Below, one piece after another: positions 51,163 through 59,567 of a stretch of 64,000 nt of DNA. A program made the position numbers and the translations under genes. Every line of letters begins with the position of its first letter. Positions within the stretch are counted from its first letter, which is position 1. A model generated the notes under the pieces. The model did no database searches. It was not told where the DNA came from and saw only the letters and a program-made list of their open reading frames with translations. Location of the stretch: contig DASZTG010000008.1 in NCBI GenBank assembly GCA_035548375.1, positions 20,505 through 84,504 on the forward strand, given 5' to 3'. Source of the DNA: JACQAP01 sp035548375. Its GTDB lineage: Bacteria; Pseudomonadota; Gammaproteobacteria; Burkholderiales; JACQAP01.

Positions 51163-54100
51163 TCAACCGGCCTGCGTCGCCGTGTTCAGCAGCGGCTCGG
51201 GCTCGGTGGTGTGCTGGATGCGTTCACGGATGGACGCGAAAATCGTCGGTACGAAGAACAGCGTGGAGAAGGTCGCGAAAATCAGGCCGCCGATCACGGC
51301 GCGGCCCAGCGGCGCGTTCTGCTCGCCGCCTTCGCCCAGGCCCAGCGACATCGGCACCATGCCGATGATCATCGCCGAGGCCGTCATCAGCACCGGGCGC
51401 AGCCGCGTGAAGCCGGCGGCGAGCGCTGCTTCGTGCGGCGTCTTGCCTTCGCGCAACTGCTCGTTGGCGAAGGTGATGATCAGGATCGAGTTCGACGTCG
51501 CCACGCCCAGGCACATGATCGCGCCCATCAGCGAGGGCACGCTGAAGGTCGTGTGCGTCATGAACAGCATCCACGCGATGCCGCACAAGGCGCCGGGCAG
51601 GGCCGTGATGATGATGAAGGGATCCATCCACGACTGGAAGTTCACCACCATCAGGAAGTAGATCAGCATCGCCGCGAACAGCATGCCGTAGGCCATGCGC
51701 GTGAACGCCGTGTTCATGCTGTCCACCTGGCCGCGCACCGTGAGCTTGCTGCCCGGCGGCAATTTCGGCTCGATGGGCTTGCCGTCCGGCCCCTTCGGCG
51801 GCTCCGCCTTCGCGCAGGCCCACTTCGTCATCACGCCGGGGTTGGCCGGGCAGAACACGCTCTTCAGGAAAGGCGGCTTCGGCGGATAGTAGTCGGCCAG
51901 CACCTTGTCGATCTGGTCGGATACGGAGCCCAGGTCGCTGGCCTGCACGTTCGCGAACACGTCGTACACCGGCTGGATGTCGTAGTGGCTGACGACCGCC
52001 GGCGTTTCGCGACGCTCCACCGTTGCCACGTTCGAAAGCAGTTGCATGCTCGCCGCGCCGCGGCCGTTGCCCGGCAACTGCGTGTTCATCATGTCCTCGA
52101 TCGAATCGAGCTTGTATTGCGGCGTCTGCACGGCGATCGGGTAGGCGACCCCGGTCTTCGGATCGGGCCACAGGTTGTAGTTCACGATCGAGCTCGACGA
52201 CAGCGCGGTCAGCAGGTTGTTGGCGACGTCGCGCTGGGTGAGGCCCAGGTCGGCGGCGCGCGAGCGATCGACGTTCACCTGCAGCAGCGGGGCGTTCAGC
52301 ACCTGGTAGAGGTGCACGTCCACCGCGCCCGGAATCGACTTGACCTTCTGCTCGATTTCGCGCGCGATGCCGTAGAGCTTCGGGCTGTAGCCGGCGACCT
52401 GGATGTCCACCGGCGAAGGCACGCCGAAGTTCAGGATCTGGTTGACGATGTCCGCCGGCTGGAAGAAGAAGGTGACGTCGGGGAAGCGCTTCGGCAATTC
52501 CGAGCGCAGCATCTTCACGTACTCGAACGTCGACTTCGAGCGCTCTTCCTTCAGCGAAATCAGGATTTCACCGTCCGCGGAGCTCAGCGCCGGCGAATCG
52601 ACGAAGGCCATGTTGACCGGCTGCGGCTGGCCGATGTTGTCCATCGACAAGGCGATGTCGCCGGCCGGGATGATTTCGCGGATGGCGTTTTGCACCTTCG
52701 TGAACACGACTTCGGTTTCTTCCAGGCGAGTGCCGGGCGGGGCGTTCACGTGCATGCGGATCTGGCCCGCATCCACCTGCGGGAAGAAGTCGCGGCCGAT
52801 GAACGGCGTCACCGCCAGGCTCGCCAAACCCACCAGGCCGAACACCGCGAACAGCACGACGCGATTGCCCAGCACCCAGTCGAGCGAGCGGATGTAGCGC
52901 ACGCGCACCGCTTCGAATCCGGTTTCGAATCCGTGCTGGATGTAGTGGAAGGGATTGCGGCTGCGGCGCGGGGCGGCATGCGCTTCTTCGCGCGAGGTGC
53001 CGATGTGCACTTCGCTGCGCAGCATGTACTTGGCCAGCACCGGCACCACCGTGCGCGACAGCAGGTAGGAGGCCAGCATCGCGTAGACCACGGCCAGGGC
53101 GAACGGCACGAACAGGTATTGCGACGGGCCGGTCAGGAACACCACCGACACGAACACGATACAGATGGCGAGCGTGGCCACGAAGGCCGGCACCGCGATC
53201 TGCTGCGCGCCGTCCAGGATGGCCTGCTCCAGCGGCTTGCCCATGTCGAGGTTGCGGTGGATGTTCTCGATTTCCACCGTGGCGTCGTCGACCAGGATAC
53301 CGACGGCCAGCGCGAGGCCGCCGAGCGTCATGATGTTCAGCGACTCGCCGGTCAGCGACAGGATGCAAAGCGAAGTCAGGATCGACAACGGGATCGAGAT
53401 CGTCACGATCAGCGTGCTGTGCCAGCTGCCGATGAACAGCAGGATCATCAGGCCGGTCAGCAGTGCCGCGATCAGGCCTTCCACCACGACGCCGTCCACC
53501 GCCGCGCGCACGAACGAGGATTGGTCGAACAGCTCGCTCATCTCGATGTCGGGATAGGTCGCGCGCAGGGAGGGCAGGGTGTCCTTGATGCCTTGCACGA
53601 CGTCCAGGGTCGAGGCGCCGCCGGTCTTGAGGATGGTGAGCAGGGCGCCGCGGCGGCCTTCGCTGCGCACGACGTTGGTCTGCACGCCGAATCCGTCGCG
53701 CACGTTGGCCACGTCGCGCACGTAGATCATCGAACCGTTGACGCTCTTGATCGGCACGTCGTTCATCATCGGAATGTTTTCCGGGTTGCTGTTCAACCCG
53801 ACCATGTATTCCTTGGTGCCGATCTTCGCGCTGCCGGTGGGCAGGTTCAGGTTCTGGTTCGCGAACGCATTGGTGACGTCCATCGGGTTCAGGCCGTGCG
53901 CCGTCAGCGCCTGCGGATCGATGTCCACCATGATCTGGCGCGGCTTGCCGCCGTAGGGCAGCGGCAGGCGCGTGCCGCGCACCGGCGCGATGGCCTGGCG
54001 CACGCGATACAGGCCGAAGTCATAGAGCTGCGCTTCGGAAAGCTTGTTGCTGGCGAGCAGCAACTGGATGATCGGCACGCTGGCCGCGTCGTACTGCAGG

Positions 54101-54486
54101 ATCAGCGGCGGGATCGTGCCCGGCGGCATGCGGCGCAGGATGGTCTGCGAGATCGCGGTCACCTGCGCCACGGCGTTGGCGATGTCGACGTTCGGCTGGA
54201 AGAAGATCTTGATGTTGGTGGCGCCGTTGACCGTCTGCGACTCGATCGACTTCACGTCGTTCACGGCGGAGGACACCGTGAATTCGCTGAACGTGGTGAT
54301 GTACTTCTCGAACTGCGCCGGCGGCAGGCCGCTGTACTGCCAGATGATGCTGACGACCGGGATGTTGATCTTCGGGAAGATGTCGGTCGCCATGTTCCTG
54401 ATGGCGACGATGCCGAGCACCAGGATGAGCAGCGCCATCACGATGAAGGTGTAAGGGCGGCGCAGTGCGAGTACGACGATCCACAT
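51163..54486 (-). CDS. RND efflux inner-membrane transporter (AcrB/MdtB-like)
   Basis: The proton-driven pump subunit, 1107 residues, slightly longer than AcrB. Twelve helices in the RND duplication; the first helix starts MWIVVLALRRPYTFIVMALL. The helix-4 proton-relay motif GILVDDATVEIENIHRNL contains the double Asp, and helix 10-11 segments are present (ALAAGFTRLRPVLMTA). The loop regions are less AcrB-like and more like multi-drug/heavy-metal or MdtB types. It starts the operon; the TetR gene is divergent, so the pump is probably TetR-repressed. Substrate unknown. Confidence 0.93.
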   Translation of the reverse strand: MWIVVLALRRPYTFIVMALLILVLGIVAIRNMATDIFPKINIPVVSIIWQYSGLPPAQFEKYITTFSEFTVSSAVNDVKSIESQTVNGATNIKIFFQPNVDIANAVAQVTAISQTILRRMPPGTIPPLILQYDAASVPIIQLLLASNKLSEAQLYDFGLYRVRQAIAPVRGTRLPLPYGGKPRQIMVDIDPQALTAHGLNPMDVTNAFANQNLNLPTGSAKIGTKEYMVGLNSNPENIPMMNDVPIKSVNGSMIYVRDVANVRDGFGVQTNVVRSEGRRGALLTILKTGGASTLDVVQGIKDTLPSLRATYPDIEMSELFDQSSFVRAAVDGVVVEGLIAALLTGLMILLFIGSWHSTLIVTISIPLSILTSLCILSLTGESLNIMTLGGLALAVGILVDDATVEIENIHRNLDMGKPLEQAILDGAQQIAVPAFVATLAICIVFVSVVFLTGPSQYLFVPFALAVVYAMLASYLLSRTVVPVLAKYMLRSEVHIGTSREEAHAAPRRSRNPFHYIQHGFETGFEAVRVRYIRSLDWVLGNRVVLFAVFGLVGLASLAVTPFIGRDFFPQVDAGQIRMHVNAPPGTRLEETEVVFTKVQNAIREIIPAGDIALSMDNIGQPQPVNMAFVDSPALSSADGEILISLKEERSKSTFEYVKMLRSELPKRFPDVTFFFQPADIVNQILNFGVPSPVDIQVAGYSPKLYGIAREIEQKVKSIPGAVDVHLYQVLNAPLLQVNVDRSRAADLGLTQRDVANNLLTALSSSSIVNYNLWPDPKTGVAYPIAVQTPQYKLDSIEDMMNTQLPGNGRGAASMQLLSNVATVERRETPAVVSHYDIQPVYDVFANVQASDLGSVSDQIDKVLADYYPPKPPFLKSVFCPANPGVMTKWACAKAEPPKGPDGKPIEPKLPPGSKLTVRGQVDSMNTAFTRMAYGMLFAAMLIYFLMVVNFQSWMDPFIIITALPGALCGIAWMLFMTHTTFSVPSLMGAIMCLGVATSNSILIITFANEQLREGKTPHEAALAAGFTRLRPVLMTASAMIIGMVPMSLGLGEGGEQNAPLGRAVIGGLIFATFSTLFFVPTIFASIRERIQHTTEPEPLLNTATQAG

Positions 54487-54623
54487 GGCGGGGGCTGCCT
54501 TTCGTGCTGTTGCCCGGCGGCCGGGAATAATTCTGTTGCCGGCCGCGCGAATTCGGTGTCAATATGGCGCCGCCTTAACGAGACGCCACGGTTCGGATCC
54601 CGATGCTAATACGAGACGGGGCG

Positions 54624-54650
54624 TTTTGTAAAATACACTACGTTACAAAA
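54624..54650. promoter_or_regulatory. Palindromic operator between RND and TetR genes
   Basis: A perfect 8-bp inverted repeat, TTTTGTAA (54624-54631) and TTACAAAA (54643-54650), is separated by 11 bp that include an A/T-rich ATACACTA stretch. It lies 36 bp before the TetR start and 138 bp before the RND start, and fits a TetR dimer site that would control both divergent promoters. Confidence 0.7.
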
Positions 54651-54685
54651 GACCCACGGTTTTCAGATAGGAGCGAGCCCCCGAC

Positions 54686-55309
54686 ATGCCCAAGACCGCC
54701 GCGCCCGCGATCCTCGAAGACGATGCCCCGGCCCAGAAAGGCCGGCCCCGCAGCGCAGAGTGCCACGGCGCCATCCTCGATTCCGTGCTCGAGCTCATGC
54801 GCAAGGACGGCTACAACGCCGTCACCATCGAAGGCGTGGCGCGCCACGCCGGTGTGGGCAAGCAGACGATCTACCGGTGGTGGGGTTCGCGCGCCGAGCT
54901 GATCCTGGAGGCCTTTGCCAACCACGCGGCCGATGCGGTGCCCGCGCCGGACAAGGGCTCGCTGCGCGAAGACCTCGAAATCTTCATGAACGCCGGCTTC
55001 AAGCGCCTCGCAAAGGAGTACGGGAACATCATGCGCGGGCTCATGGCCGACGCGGTGCTCGACCCCGACTTCAACACCATCTTGCGCGAAGCTTTCATCT
55101 TCAAGCGCCGGGCGGCCACCCGCGTGATCCTCGAGCGCGCCGTCGAGCGCGGCGAGATCGCAAAGGACGCCGACCTTGAAATCATGATGGACATGCTGTT
55201 CGGCCCGGTCTGGTTCCGGCTGCTGGTCCAGCACGGCAAGCTCGATTCGGCCTTCGCGAAGCAGATCGTCGGCGCGGTGGTCGCGGCCTTCGCGCCCCGG
55301 AAGCGCTAG
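54686..55309 (+). CDS. TetR-family repressor
   Basis: A 207-residue TetR-type repressor. The N-terminal helix-turn-helix (ILDSVLELMRKDGYNAVTIE, GVARHAGVGKQTIYRWWGSR) is preceded by an Ala/Pro-rich arm. The ligand-binding C-domain has TetR_C-type features (ADAVLDPDFNTILREAFIFK). The gene is divergent from the RND operon and separated from it by a palindrome, so it most likely represses the pump and itself. The inducer cannot be inferred. Confidence 0.9.
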   Translation: MPKTAAPAILEDDAPAQKGRPRSAECHGAILDSVLELMRKDGYNAVTIEGVARHAGVGKQTIYRWWGSRAELILEAFANHAADAVPAPDKGSLREDLEIFMNAGFKRLAKEYGNIMRGLMADAVLDPDFNTILREAFIFKRRAATRVILERAVERGEIAKDADLEIMMDMLFGPVWFRLLVQHGKLDSAFAKQIVGAVVAAFAPRKR

Positions 55310-55895
55310 GCGGCGCAAGGCATTCGAAGGGCGAGTCGGGCTAAGCATTGCGGATTGCGGGAGCGTCTGGCCTTTCGGCGGGACGAGGATGGTAAAGACT
55401 CCCCGCTTCCGGAATAACCCGCCGCCCGGACATAACATTCATTCCGAAAGCGCATGCGCGCGGTCGCCCGACCTTTCTGGCGACCATATTCCTTCATGGA
55501 TTTTCCTTGCCAGGGCCACCGGCCTTGCTTTGCTGGATCCTATATGTCGAATCCTCGCTCGAGCCGCCGATTTTCTCCCCTCTGCCTTTCGGGAAAGGGG
55601 CAAGGGTGAGGGGACTCGACCGCTGCCTCTAGCGCCTCACTCGTTGCTGCCCGCATAGCGGGCTGGTTCATTTCACGTTCATCTCCCCAATTTCCCCCAG
55701 CGTTTTTCGTCACATTTTGCTCATCCCCCGGGACCGGTCCGCCCGATCCCCGACGAGCCCGGCCGCCGCCGGCAAATCCTGTCGCCCGGCGATTTTTATA
55801 TGCCGTTTCATTAACTTCGCGCCTGCCGCTGCCGTTGAAAGCGGGGCGCGTGGCCATCGTTCCGGGCGTGGCACGGGGATTGCCAAACGGGGAAC
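55310..55895. other. 586-bp gap without a supported gene
   Basis: Between TetR and the EAL gene I see no convincing gene. A/T and G/C content is mixed and the open frames are short with no starts of quality. It contains the repeat-like element at 55574-55613. Promoter elements for the EAL gene are not clear. Confidence 0.55.
55574..55613. repeat. Imperfect intergenic repeat-type element
   Basis: CTCCCCTCTGCC, then the short hairpin CCTTTCGGGAAAGG, then GGCAAGGGTGAGGGG. This composition (CCCTCACCCTTGCCCC...GAGGGGAG on the other strand) is that of dispersed intergenic repeats seen in many GC-rich proteobacteria. Only one copy is in this window. Confidence 0.4.
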
Positions 55896-56687
55896 GTGGA
55901 ATCAAAAACACAAGAATGGGTTCGCAAGCCGGGGGCGTCCATGCATGTCGAGGCCGAGATCGAGAAAGACCTGACGGGCAGGCTGTTGTCCGCCTTGCAG
56001 GAAGACGAATTCATCCTGCATACCCAGGCGATCCTCCCGCTCGTTCCCCAGGCCGACGGCCGCGCCTTCAACGAGGTGTACGTCCGCTTCCAGGAAGAAG
56101 ACGAGAAGCTGCTGCCGCCCGGCATGTTCCTCCCGGTGCTGGAGGAAAACGGGATGCTGCCCTTCCTGGACCGCTGGGTCGTCAACCGCATGGCCCGCCA
56201 CGTGCGCGCCGGCCTGAAGCAGGATCCGCTCTGGAACGTGCCGCGCTACATCGTGAACCTGTCGGACGAGACCCTGGCCGACGAAGACTTCAAGGCCTAC
56301 GTTCTGCAATATGCCGACGACTCCTATCTCTCGGGCGGCGTGCTCGGGTTCGACATCTCCTGCACCAGCGCCGTCGCCAACCTCGAGCCTTTGATGGTGC
56401 TGATGGACGAGTTGCGCCCGCACGGCTGCAGCCTGACCGTGGCCGGCTTCGACAGCAGCCAGGACGTGATGCCCGAATTGAAAGTGCTCGAGCCGGATTT
56501 CGTGAAGATCAACGCCAACGACGTCGATCCCGAGGAATTGCCCGAGCTCAACCGCATGTGCCAGGAAATCGGCGCGCAGACGATCGCCGAGCACGTGGAA
56601 AACACGGCGGCGCTCGATCGCATGCGCAAGTGCAAGCTGGATTTCGCGCAGGGCTTCGGCCTCGCAAAGGTGCAGCCGCTCGCATAG
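55896..56687 (+). CDS. Degenerate EAL-domain protein
   Basis: A 263-residue protein with EAL architecture: HTQAILPLVPQADGRAFNEV at about 42-61, FLPVLEENGMLPFLDRWVVN, YIVNLSDETL with the Asn, and DFVKINAND. In place of the EAL triad it has E60-V-Y; the Glu is present, but the DDFG metal motif reads AGFDSS and the ExTE segment reads FDISC. Catalysis is therefore doubtful. It ends GFGLAKVQPLA like true EAL domains. The start is the GTG at 55896 with a GGGGA sequence upstream; the ATG at 55941 is a good alternative. Confidence 0.8.
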   Translation: MESKTQEWVRKPGASMHVEAEIEKDLTGRLLSALQEDEFILHTQAILPLVPQADGRAFNEVYVRFQEEDEKLLPPGMFLPVLEENGMLPFLDRWVVNRMARHVRAGLKQDPLWNVPRYIVNLSDETLADEDFKAYVLQYADDSYLSGGVLGFDISCTSAVANLEPLMVLMDELRPHGCSLTVAGFDSSQDVMPELKVLEPDFVKINANDVDPEELPELNRMCQEIGAQTIAEHVENTAALDRMRKCKLDFAQGFGLAKVQPLA

Positions 56688-56895
56688 GGAAAAGGCGCCG
56701 GGGTCCAGGGAGCCCGGCCCGATTTGGTTTGTGCAGTCGTAACGTCGAGGGCAAGGGAGGCGTCCAAAACCGACCTTGTCCTTTTTTTTGCCGAAACGCT
56801 TCGTGCGGGTGCCGTTCCCCGCAGAACGGGCCGCCGGGTTTGCTAAACTCCGCGCCCGGAATGCTGTCTTTACTTTTCTACGCCTTTACGCGTTT

Positions 56896-56920
56896 ACCCT
56901 TCACTCTTCCCCCTTCACTG
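56896..56920. repeat. CCTTCAC-type repeat before the glutathione transferase gene
   Basis: ACCCTTCACTCTTCCCCCTT with CAC following repeats the CCTTCAC word twice, 16-40 bp upstream of the ATG at 56937. Similar runs lie at 34838-34941, 48354-48370 and 58890-58910. Confidence 0.45.
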
Positions 56921-56936
56921 TCCTGAAAGGACCCCC

Positions 56937-57545
56937 ATGAAGCTCTTTTATTCCCCCGGCGCCTGCTCGATGGCGCCGCACATCGTCGCCAACGAAGCCG
57001 GCGAGAAGCTCGACCTCGTCAAGGTCGACATCCCGAACAAGAAAACCGCGGGTGGCGACGACTACTGGAAAGTCAACTTCAAGGGCTACGTGCCGACCCT
57101 GCAGCTCGACAACGGCGAGATGCTCACCGAGGTCGGCGTGATCTGCCAATACCTCGCCGACCAGAAGCCCGAGAGCGGGCTCGCGCCGAAGCAGGGCACG
57201 ATGGAGCGCTATCGCCTGATGGAGTGGCTGAACTTCGTGGCCGCGGAAATGCACAAGCAATTCGGCGCGCTGTTCAACCCGAAGTACACCCCCGAGATGC
57301 GCGAAGTGCAGATGGGCGTGATCGGCCGGCGCCTGAAGCCGCTGGAAGAAAAGCTGGGCGACAAGCGCCAGTTCCTGATGGGCGACAAGTTCACCGCGGC
57401 GGATGCCTATGCATTTACGATCCTGAACTGGAGCAAGGGATTGAAGCTGGACCTTTCACCCTGGCCGAACATCAAGGCGTACTACGAACGGTTGGGGCAA
57501 AGGCCGAAGATCCAGCAAACGCTGAAGGAAGAAGGGCTGGCCTGA
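56937..57545 (+). CDS. gstA: Glutathione S-transferase (GstA/beta class)
   Basis: A 202-residue glutathione transferase. The N-terminal thioredoxin-fold domain starts MKLFYSPGACSMAPHIVANE with the beta-class catalytic Cys (C10) and the glutathione cis-Pro in GYVPTLQLDNGEMLTEVGVI. The all-alpha C-domain ends GQRPKIQQTLKEEGLA. Length is normal. GAAAGGA lies 10 bp upstream of the ATG. It detoxifies electrophiles by family role. Ends at a terminator that is almost duplicated at 58786-58819. Confidence 0.93.
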   Translation: MKLFYSPGACSMAPHIVANEAGEKLDLVKVDIPNKKTAGGDDYWKVNFKGYVPTLQLDNGEMLTEVGVICQYLADQKPESGLAPKQGTMERYRLMEWLNFVAAEMHKQFGALFNPKYTPEMREVQMGVIGRRLKPLEEKLGDKRQFLMGDKFTAADAYAFTILNWSKGLKLDLSPWPNIKAYYERLGQRPKIQQTLKEEGLA

Positions 57546-57572
57546 CCGCGGTCAGTCAGTTGTTATTACAAG

Positions 57573-57604
57573 AACGGCTCGCAAAGGCGAGCCGTTTTGT
57601 TTTG
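57573..57604. terminator. Terminator of gstA (copy 1)
   Basis: AACGGCTCGC pairs with GCGAGCCGTT across an AAAG loop, with T-rich TTGTTTTG behind it. The 21 bp from the loop to the T tract are identical to copy 2 at 58786-58819. Confidence 0.85.
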
Positions 57605-57653
57605 CACACCAGGTTGCGGAAGCGAAGGCGGGCGAGTTCGAGTGGTCGAATCA

Positions 57654-58313
57654 TCAGCCGCCGGCCGGCGGATTTTCCAGCAAGTGCAGTATGAAGTTCG
57701 TGATCTTGCGATGGTCGCCTCGCATCGAGGCAACCGCAGCCGGTCCATACGGATGATCAGGCCTGGGACGAATACCCACCACGGGAAGTAGCCGGAAGCG
57801 GACGAGTATCCAGTTCGCGATGAGCCGGGCGGTCCTGCCATTGGCGTTGGCGAACGGATGAATTCTGACCCATTCGCCGTGAGCCCAGCCAGCGAGTTCC
57901 GCGATGCGTCGCAGTTGCTCGCGCGTCTTGTCCTTGTCAGCGTCGATCACCGACATCAGGGCGCGCATCCGCTCCCGGAGTTCGGTGAAAAACGCGTCCA
58001 GTGCGTGTGCGACCTCATGAGGAAGCGTTCCCTCCGTCTTGTCCACCCCGACCCGCATTTCCTTAAGCTCGTCGTCGCCATCGCTGCCCCGGTATGCGCC
58101 CAGCCAGGCTTCAAATCCCTTGACGTAGCTCAGGCCCGCGAGACAGTCTTTGTGCCATTTCGCGACCCGATCCGCATCAAGCGGCTTGGAAGTCAGTGCA
58201 TGGTCGATCAGTTCTGCGAGGACTTTTTCCCGGTTCGCCGTTCCGCGTGCGACATCTTCATGGGAGACTTCGTCGTCATCCCAGAAGTCCTTCACTTTCC
58301 GGGAAGTACTCAA
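57654..58313 (-). CDS. Fic-family protein
   Basis: A 219-residue Fic-domain protein. The catalytic loop reads IHPFANANGRTARLIANW at 151-168 with His152. Compared with HPFx(D/E)GNGRxxR, the acid that holds Mg2+ is Asn and the first Gly is Ala, so the AMP-transfer activity is uncertain. The upstream helices (GTLPHEVAHALDAFFTELRE) are typical of the family. No inhibitory S/TxxxE(G/N) helix is obvious within it. Its start overlaps the end of the RHH gene by 4 bp, as in toxin-antitoxin pairs. Confidence 0.85.
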   Translation of the reverse strand: MSTSRKVKDFWDDDEVSHEDVARGTANREKVLAELIDHALTSKPLDADRVAKWHKDCLAGLSYVKGFEAWLGAYRGSDGDDELKEMRVGVDKTEGTLPHEVAHALDAFFTELRERMRALMSVIDADKDKTREQLRRIAELAGWAHGEWVRIHPFANANGRTARLIANWILVRFRLLPVVGIRPRPDHPYGPAAVASMRGDHRKITNFILHLLENPPAGG

Positions 58314-58663
58314 CGATTGCGGGTTCGGGTGGCCGCGGATTTTTTCCTGGCCGCCACCTTGGGTTTCGGAAAACGCTCAACCTTGAAGCCCTCGCTTGTA
58401 TCCTCCGCGGCGACCCGGCGTGCCATGGCGAGCATTTGCGTCCGGGTGGCCGTTTTCCCCGGCAGGTACTTTGTCGCGATTTTCTTGAGATCCTTGTGCA
58501 ATGCATCCACATCCAGCGATTTCCTGTCCCGGGCGATCTGTTCCTCGATGGCGTTTTCGATCCAGCGGTTGAGGCTTTTTTCCTGGGCCGCGGCGCAGGT
58601 TCTCGCCAGCTCCTTGAGATCTGCCGAGATCTGGACGTTCATTTGCTCCTTGGTGGCTGCCAT
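58310..58663 (-). CDS. Ribbon-helix-helix antitoxin-like protein
   Basis: A 117-residue protein starting MAATKEQMNVQISADLKELA. The N-terminal ribbon-helix-helix motif (NVQISADLKELARTCAAAQE, KSLNRWIENAIEEQIARDRK) is followed by a Lys/Arg-rich C-terminus (ERFPKPKVAARKKSAATRTR). AAGGAG precedes the ATG at 58663. It is coupled to the Fic gene by a 4-bp overlap and probably represses the pair; direct inhibition of Fic is not shown by sequence. The longer frame from 58693 has no ribosome site. Confidence 0.78.
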   Translation of the reverse strand: MAATKEQMNVQISADLKELARTCAAAQEKSLNRWIENAIEEQIARDRKSLDVDALHKDLKKIATKYLPGKTATRTQMLAMARRVAAEDTSEGFKVERFPKPKVAARKKSAATRTRNR

Positions 58664-58688
58664 GGTTGCTCCTTGCGAATCTTTTGCT

Positions 58689-58706
58689 ATCATACTAGCA
58701 CACTAG
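58689..58706 (-). promoter_or_regulatory. Promoter and operator-like repeat of the RHH-Fic pair
   Basis: On the minus strand a TATGAT -10 (58694-58689) lies 26 bp before the RHH start codon. It is directly adjoined upstream by CTAG-N4-CTAG (58695-58706), suited to a ribbon-helix-helix dimer that would block the promoter. The -35 is weak. Confidence 0.5.
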
Positions 58707-58785
58707 GGTCGAGCGTCCCATGCGGACACACGGGACGCCGGCCGAAAATCCGCATGGCGTACCGGTGATAGGTTGTTGGAATGAA

Positions 58786-58819
58786 AACGGCTCGCACGAA
58801 GGCGAGCCGTTTTGTTTTG
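58786..58819. terminator. Terminator, near-duplicate of the gstA terminator (copy 2)
   Basis: AACGGCTCGC pairs with GCGAGCCGTT across a 6-nt loop, with A and T tracts on both sides. No plus-strand gene lies upstream, so it works for the minus-strand beta-barrel gene (stop at 58914). It matches the terminator of gstA over about 21 bp. Confidence 0.8.
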
Positions 58820-58889
58820 TACTGCGGTTTTAGGCTTCGGAAAAAGGTGAGACGGCCAAGCCACGGAAGCGAAGACGCGTCAGAAGCTC

Positions 58890-58910
58890 TTCACTCCTTC
58901 ACCTTTCCCA
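58890..58910. repeat. CCTTCAC-type repeat at the end of the beta-barrel gene
   Basis: TTCACTCCTTCACCTTTCCC lies right behind the stop of the outer-membrane protein gene. Same word as at 34838-34941, 48354-48370 and 56896-56920. Confidence 0.45.
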
Positions 58911-58913
58911 TTT

Positions 58914-59567
58914 TCAGAACCGAAACTGCACCGCAACCGAGATCAGGTCGACGTCGCCCTTGCCGGTCGTGTCCTCATCGCCGAGGTCGAAGTGGCGCTC
59001 GATTTCCGCGCGCACCCCGAAGTTAGGCGTGAAGTCATAGGTCGCCCCCAGGCCGAGCAGCGGCGCGAATCCGGACTTGCTCTCCGAAGTGCTTGCCGTA
59101 CCACCGGGACCGACCGCAGTTGCATCGAACTTGAGCTTGTAAGCCCCGCCGCCGCCGCGCACAAACAGCGAGGCACCGGATTGCCCGAGCGGCAGGATGC
59201 CGAGCACGGAAAGATCGACCGCATAGGCCTTCCATTCCGCGTCCAGCGTGCCGCTGCCCCCCGACGTGACGATCGAATGGGAAGTGAATTTCCCGAAGTC
59301 CGTGTATCCGAGTTCGAGTGCCACGTTGCGGTTGAACTGGTAGCCGCCATAGACCTTGAAACCGATGTCGGTCTTGTCCACCGACGTCGTCGCGCCCAGG
59401 CCCAACGACGCGAAGGCCGAGTTTATTTCGTTCTCGTCGAGGTCGATCCTGGACTGGCCGATCCCGACGCCGATGTAACCCCCCGTTTCCGCGGCCACAG
59501 TCTGGCCGGCCATGACACCGCATGCTGCAGTTACTGCAATACCTAGCGCGCGCTTGAAAGTTTTCAT
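58914..59567 (-). CDS. Outer-membrane beta-barrel protein (OmpA/OmpW-like N-domain)
   Basis: A 217-residue protein with a signal peptide (about 1-26, MKTFKRALGIAVTAACGVMA...AAE) followed by an eight-stranded barrel of OmpA-like type. Amphipathic strands: GGYIGVGIGQSRIDLDENEI, DIGFKVYGGYQFNRNVALEL, GYTDFGKF. The C-terminal Phe is in SVAVQFRF, the usual outer-membrane insertion signal. No peptidoglycan-binding C-domain. The strong ATG at 59567 has AAGGGGG upstream. Function unknown; it may be structural or a small porin. Confidence 0.85.
   Translation of the reverse strand: MKTFKRALGIAVTAACGVMAGQTVAAETGGYIGVGIGQSRIDLDENEINSAFASLGLGATTSVDKTDIGFKVYGGYQFNRNVALELGYTDFGKFTSHSIVTSGGSGTLDAEWKAYAVDLSVLGILPLGQSGASLFVRGGGGAYKLKFDATAVGPGGTASTSESKSGFAPLLGLGATYDFTPNFGVRAEIERHFDLGDEDTTGKGDVDLISVAVQFRF

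Noticed and set aside
51121..54609. A 1162-codon plus-strand frame opposite the RND transporter
   Set aside because: His/Arg/Gln-rich antisense shadow of the pump gene; no start signal, no domain.
55540..55911. Minus-strand frame of 123 codons in the gap before the EAL gene
   Set aside because: No ribosome site, composition of a shadow frame, and it contains the repeat-type element.
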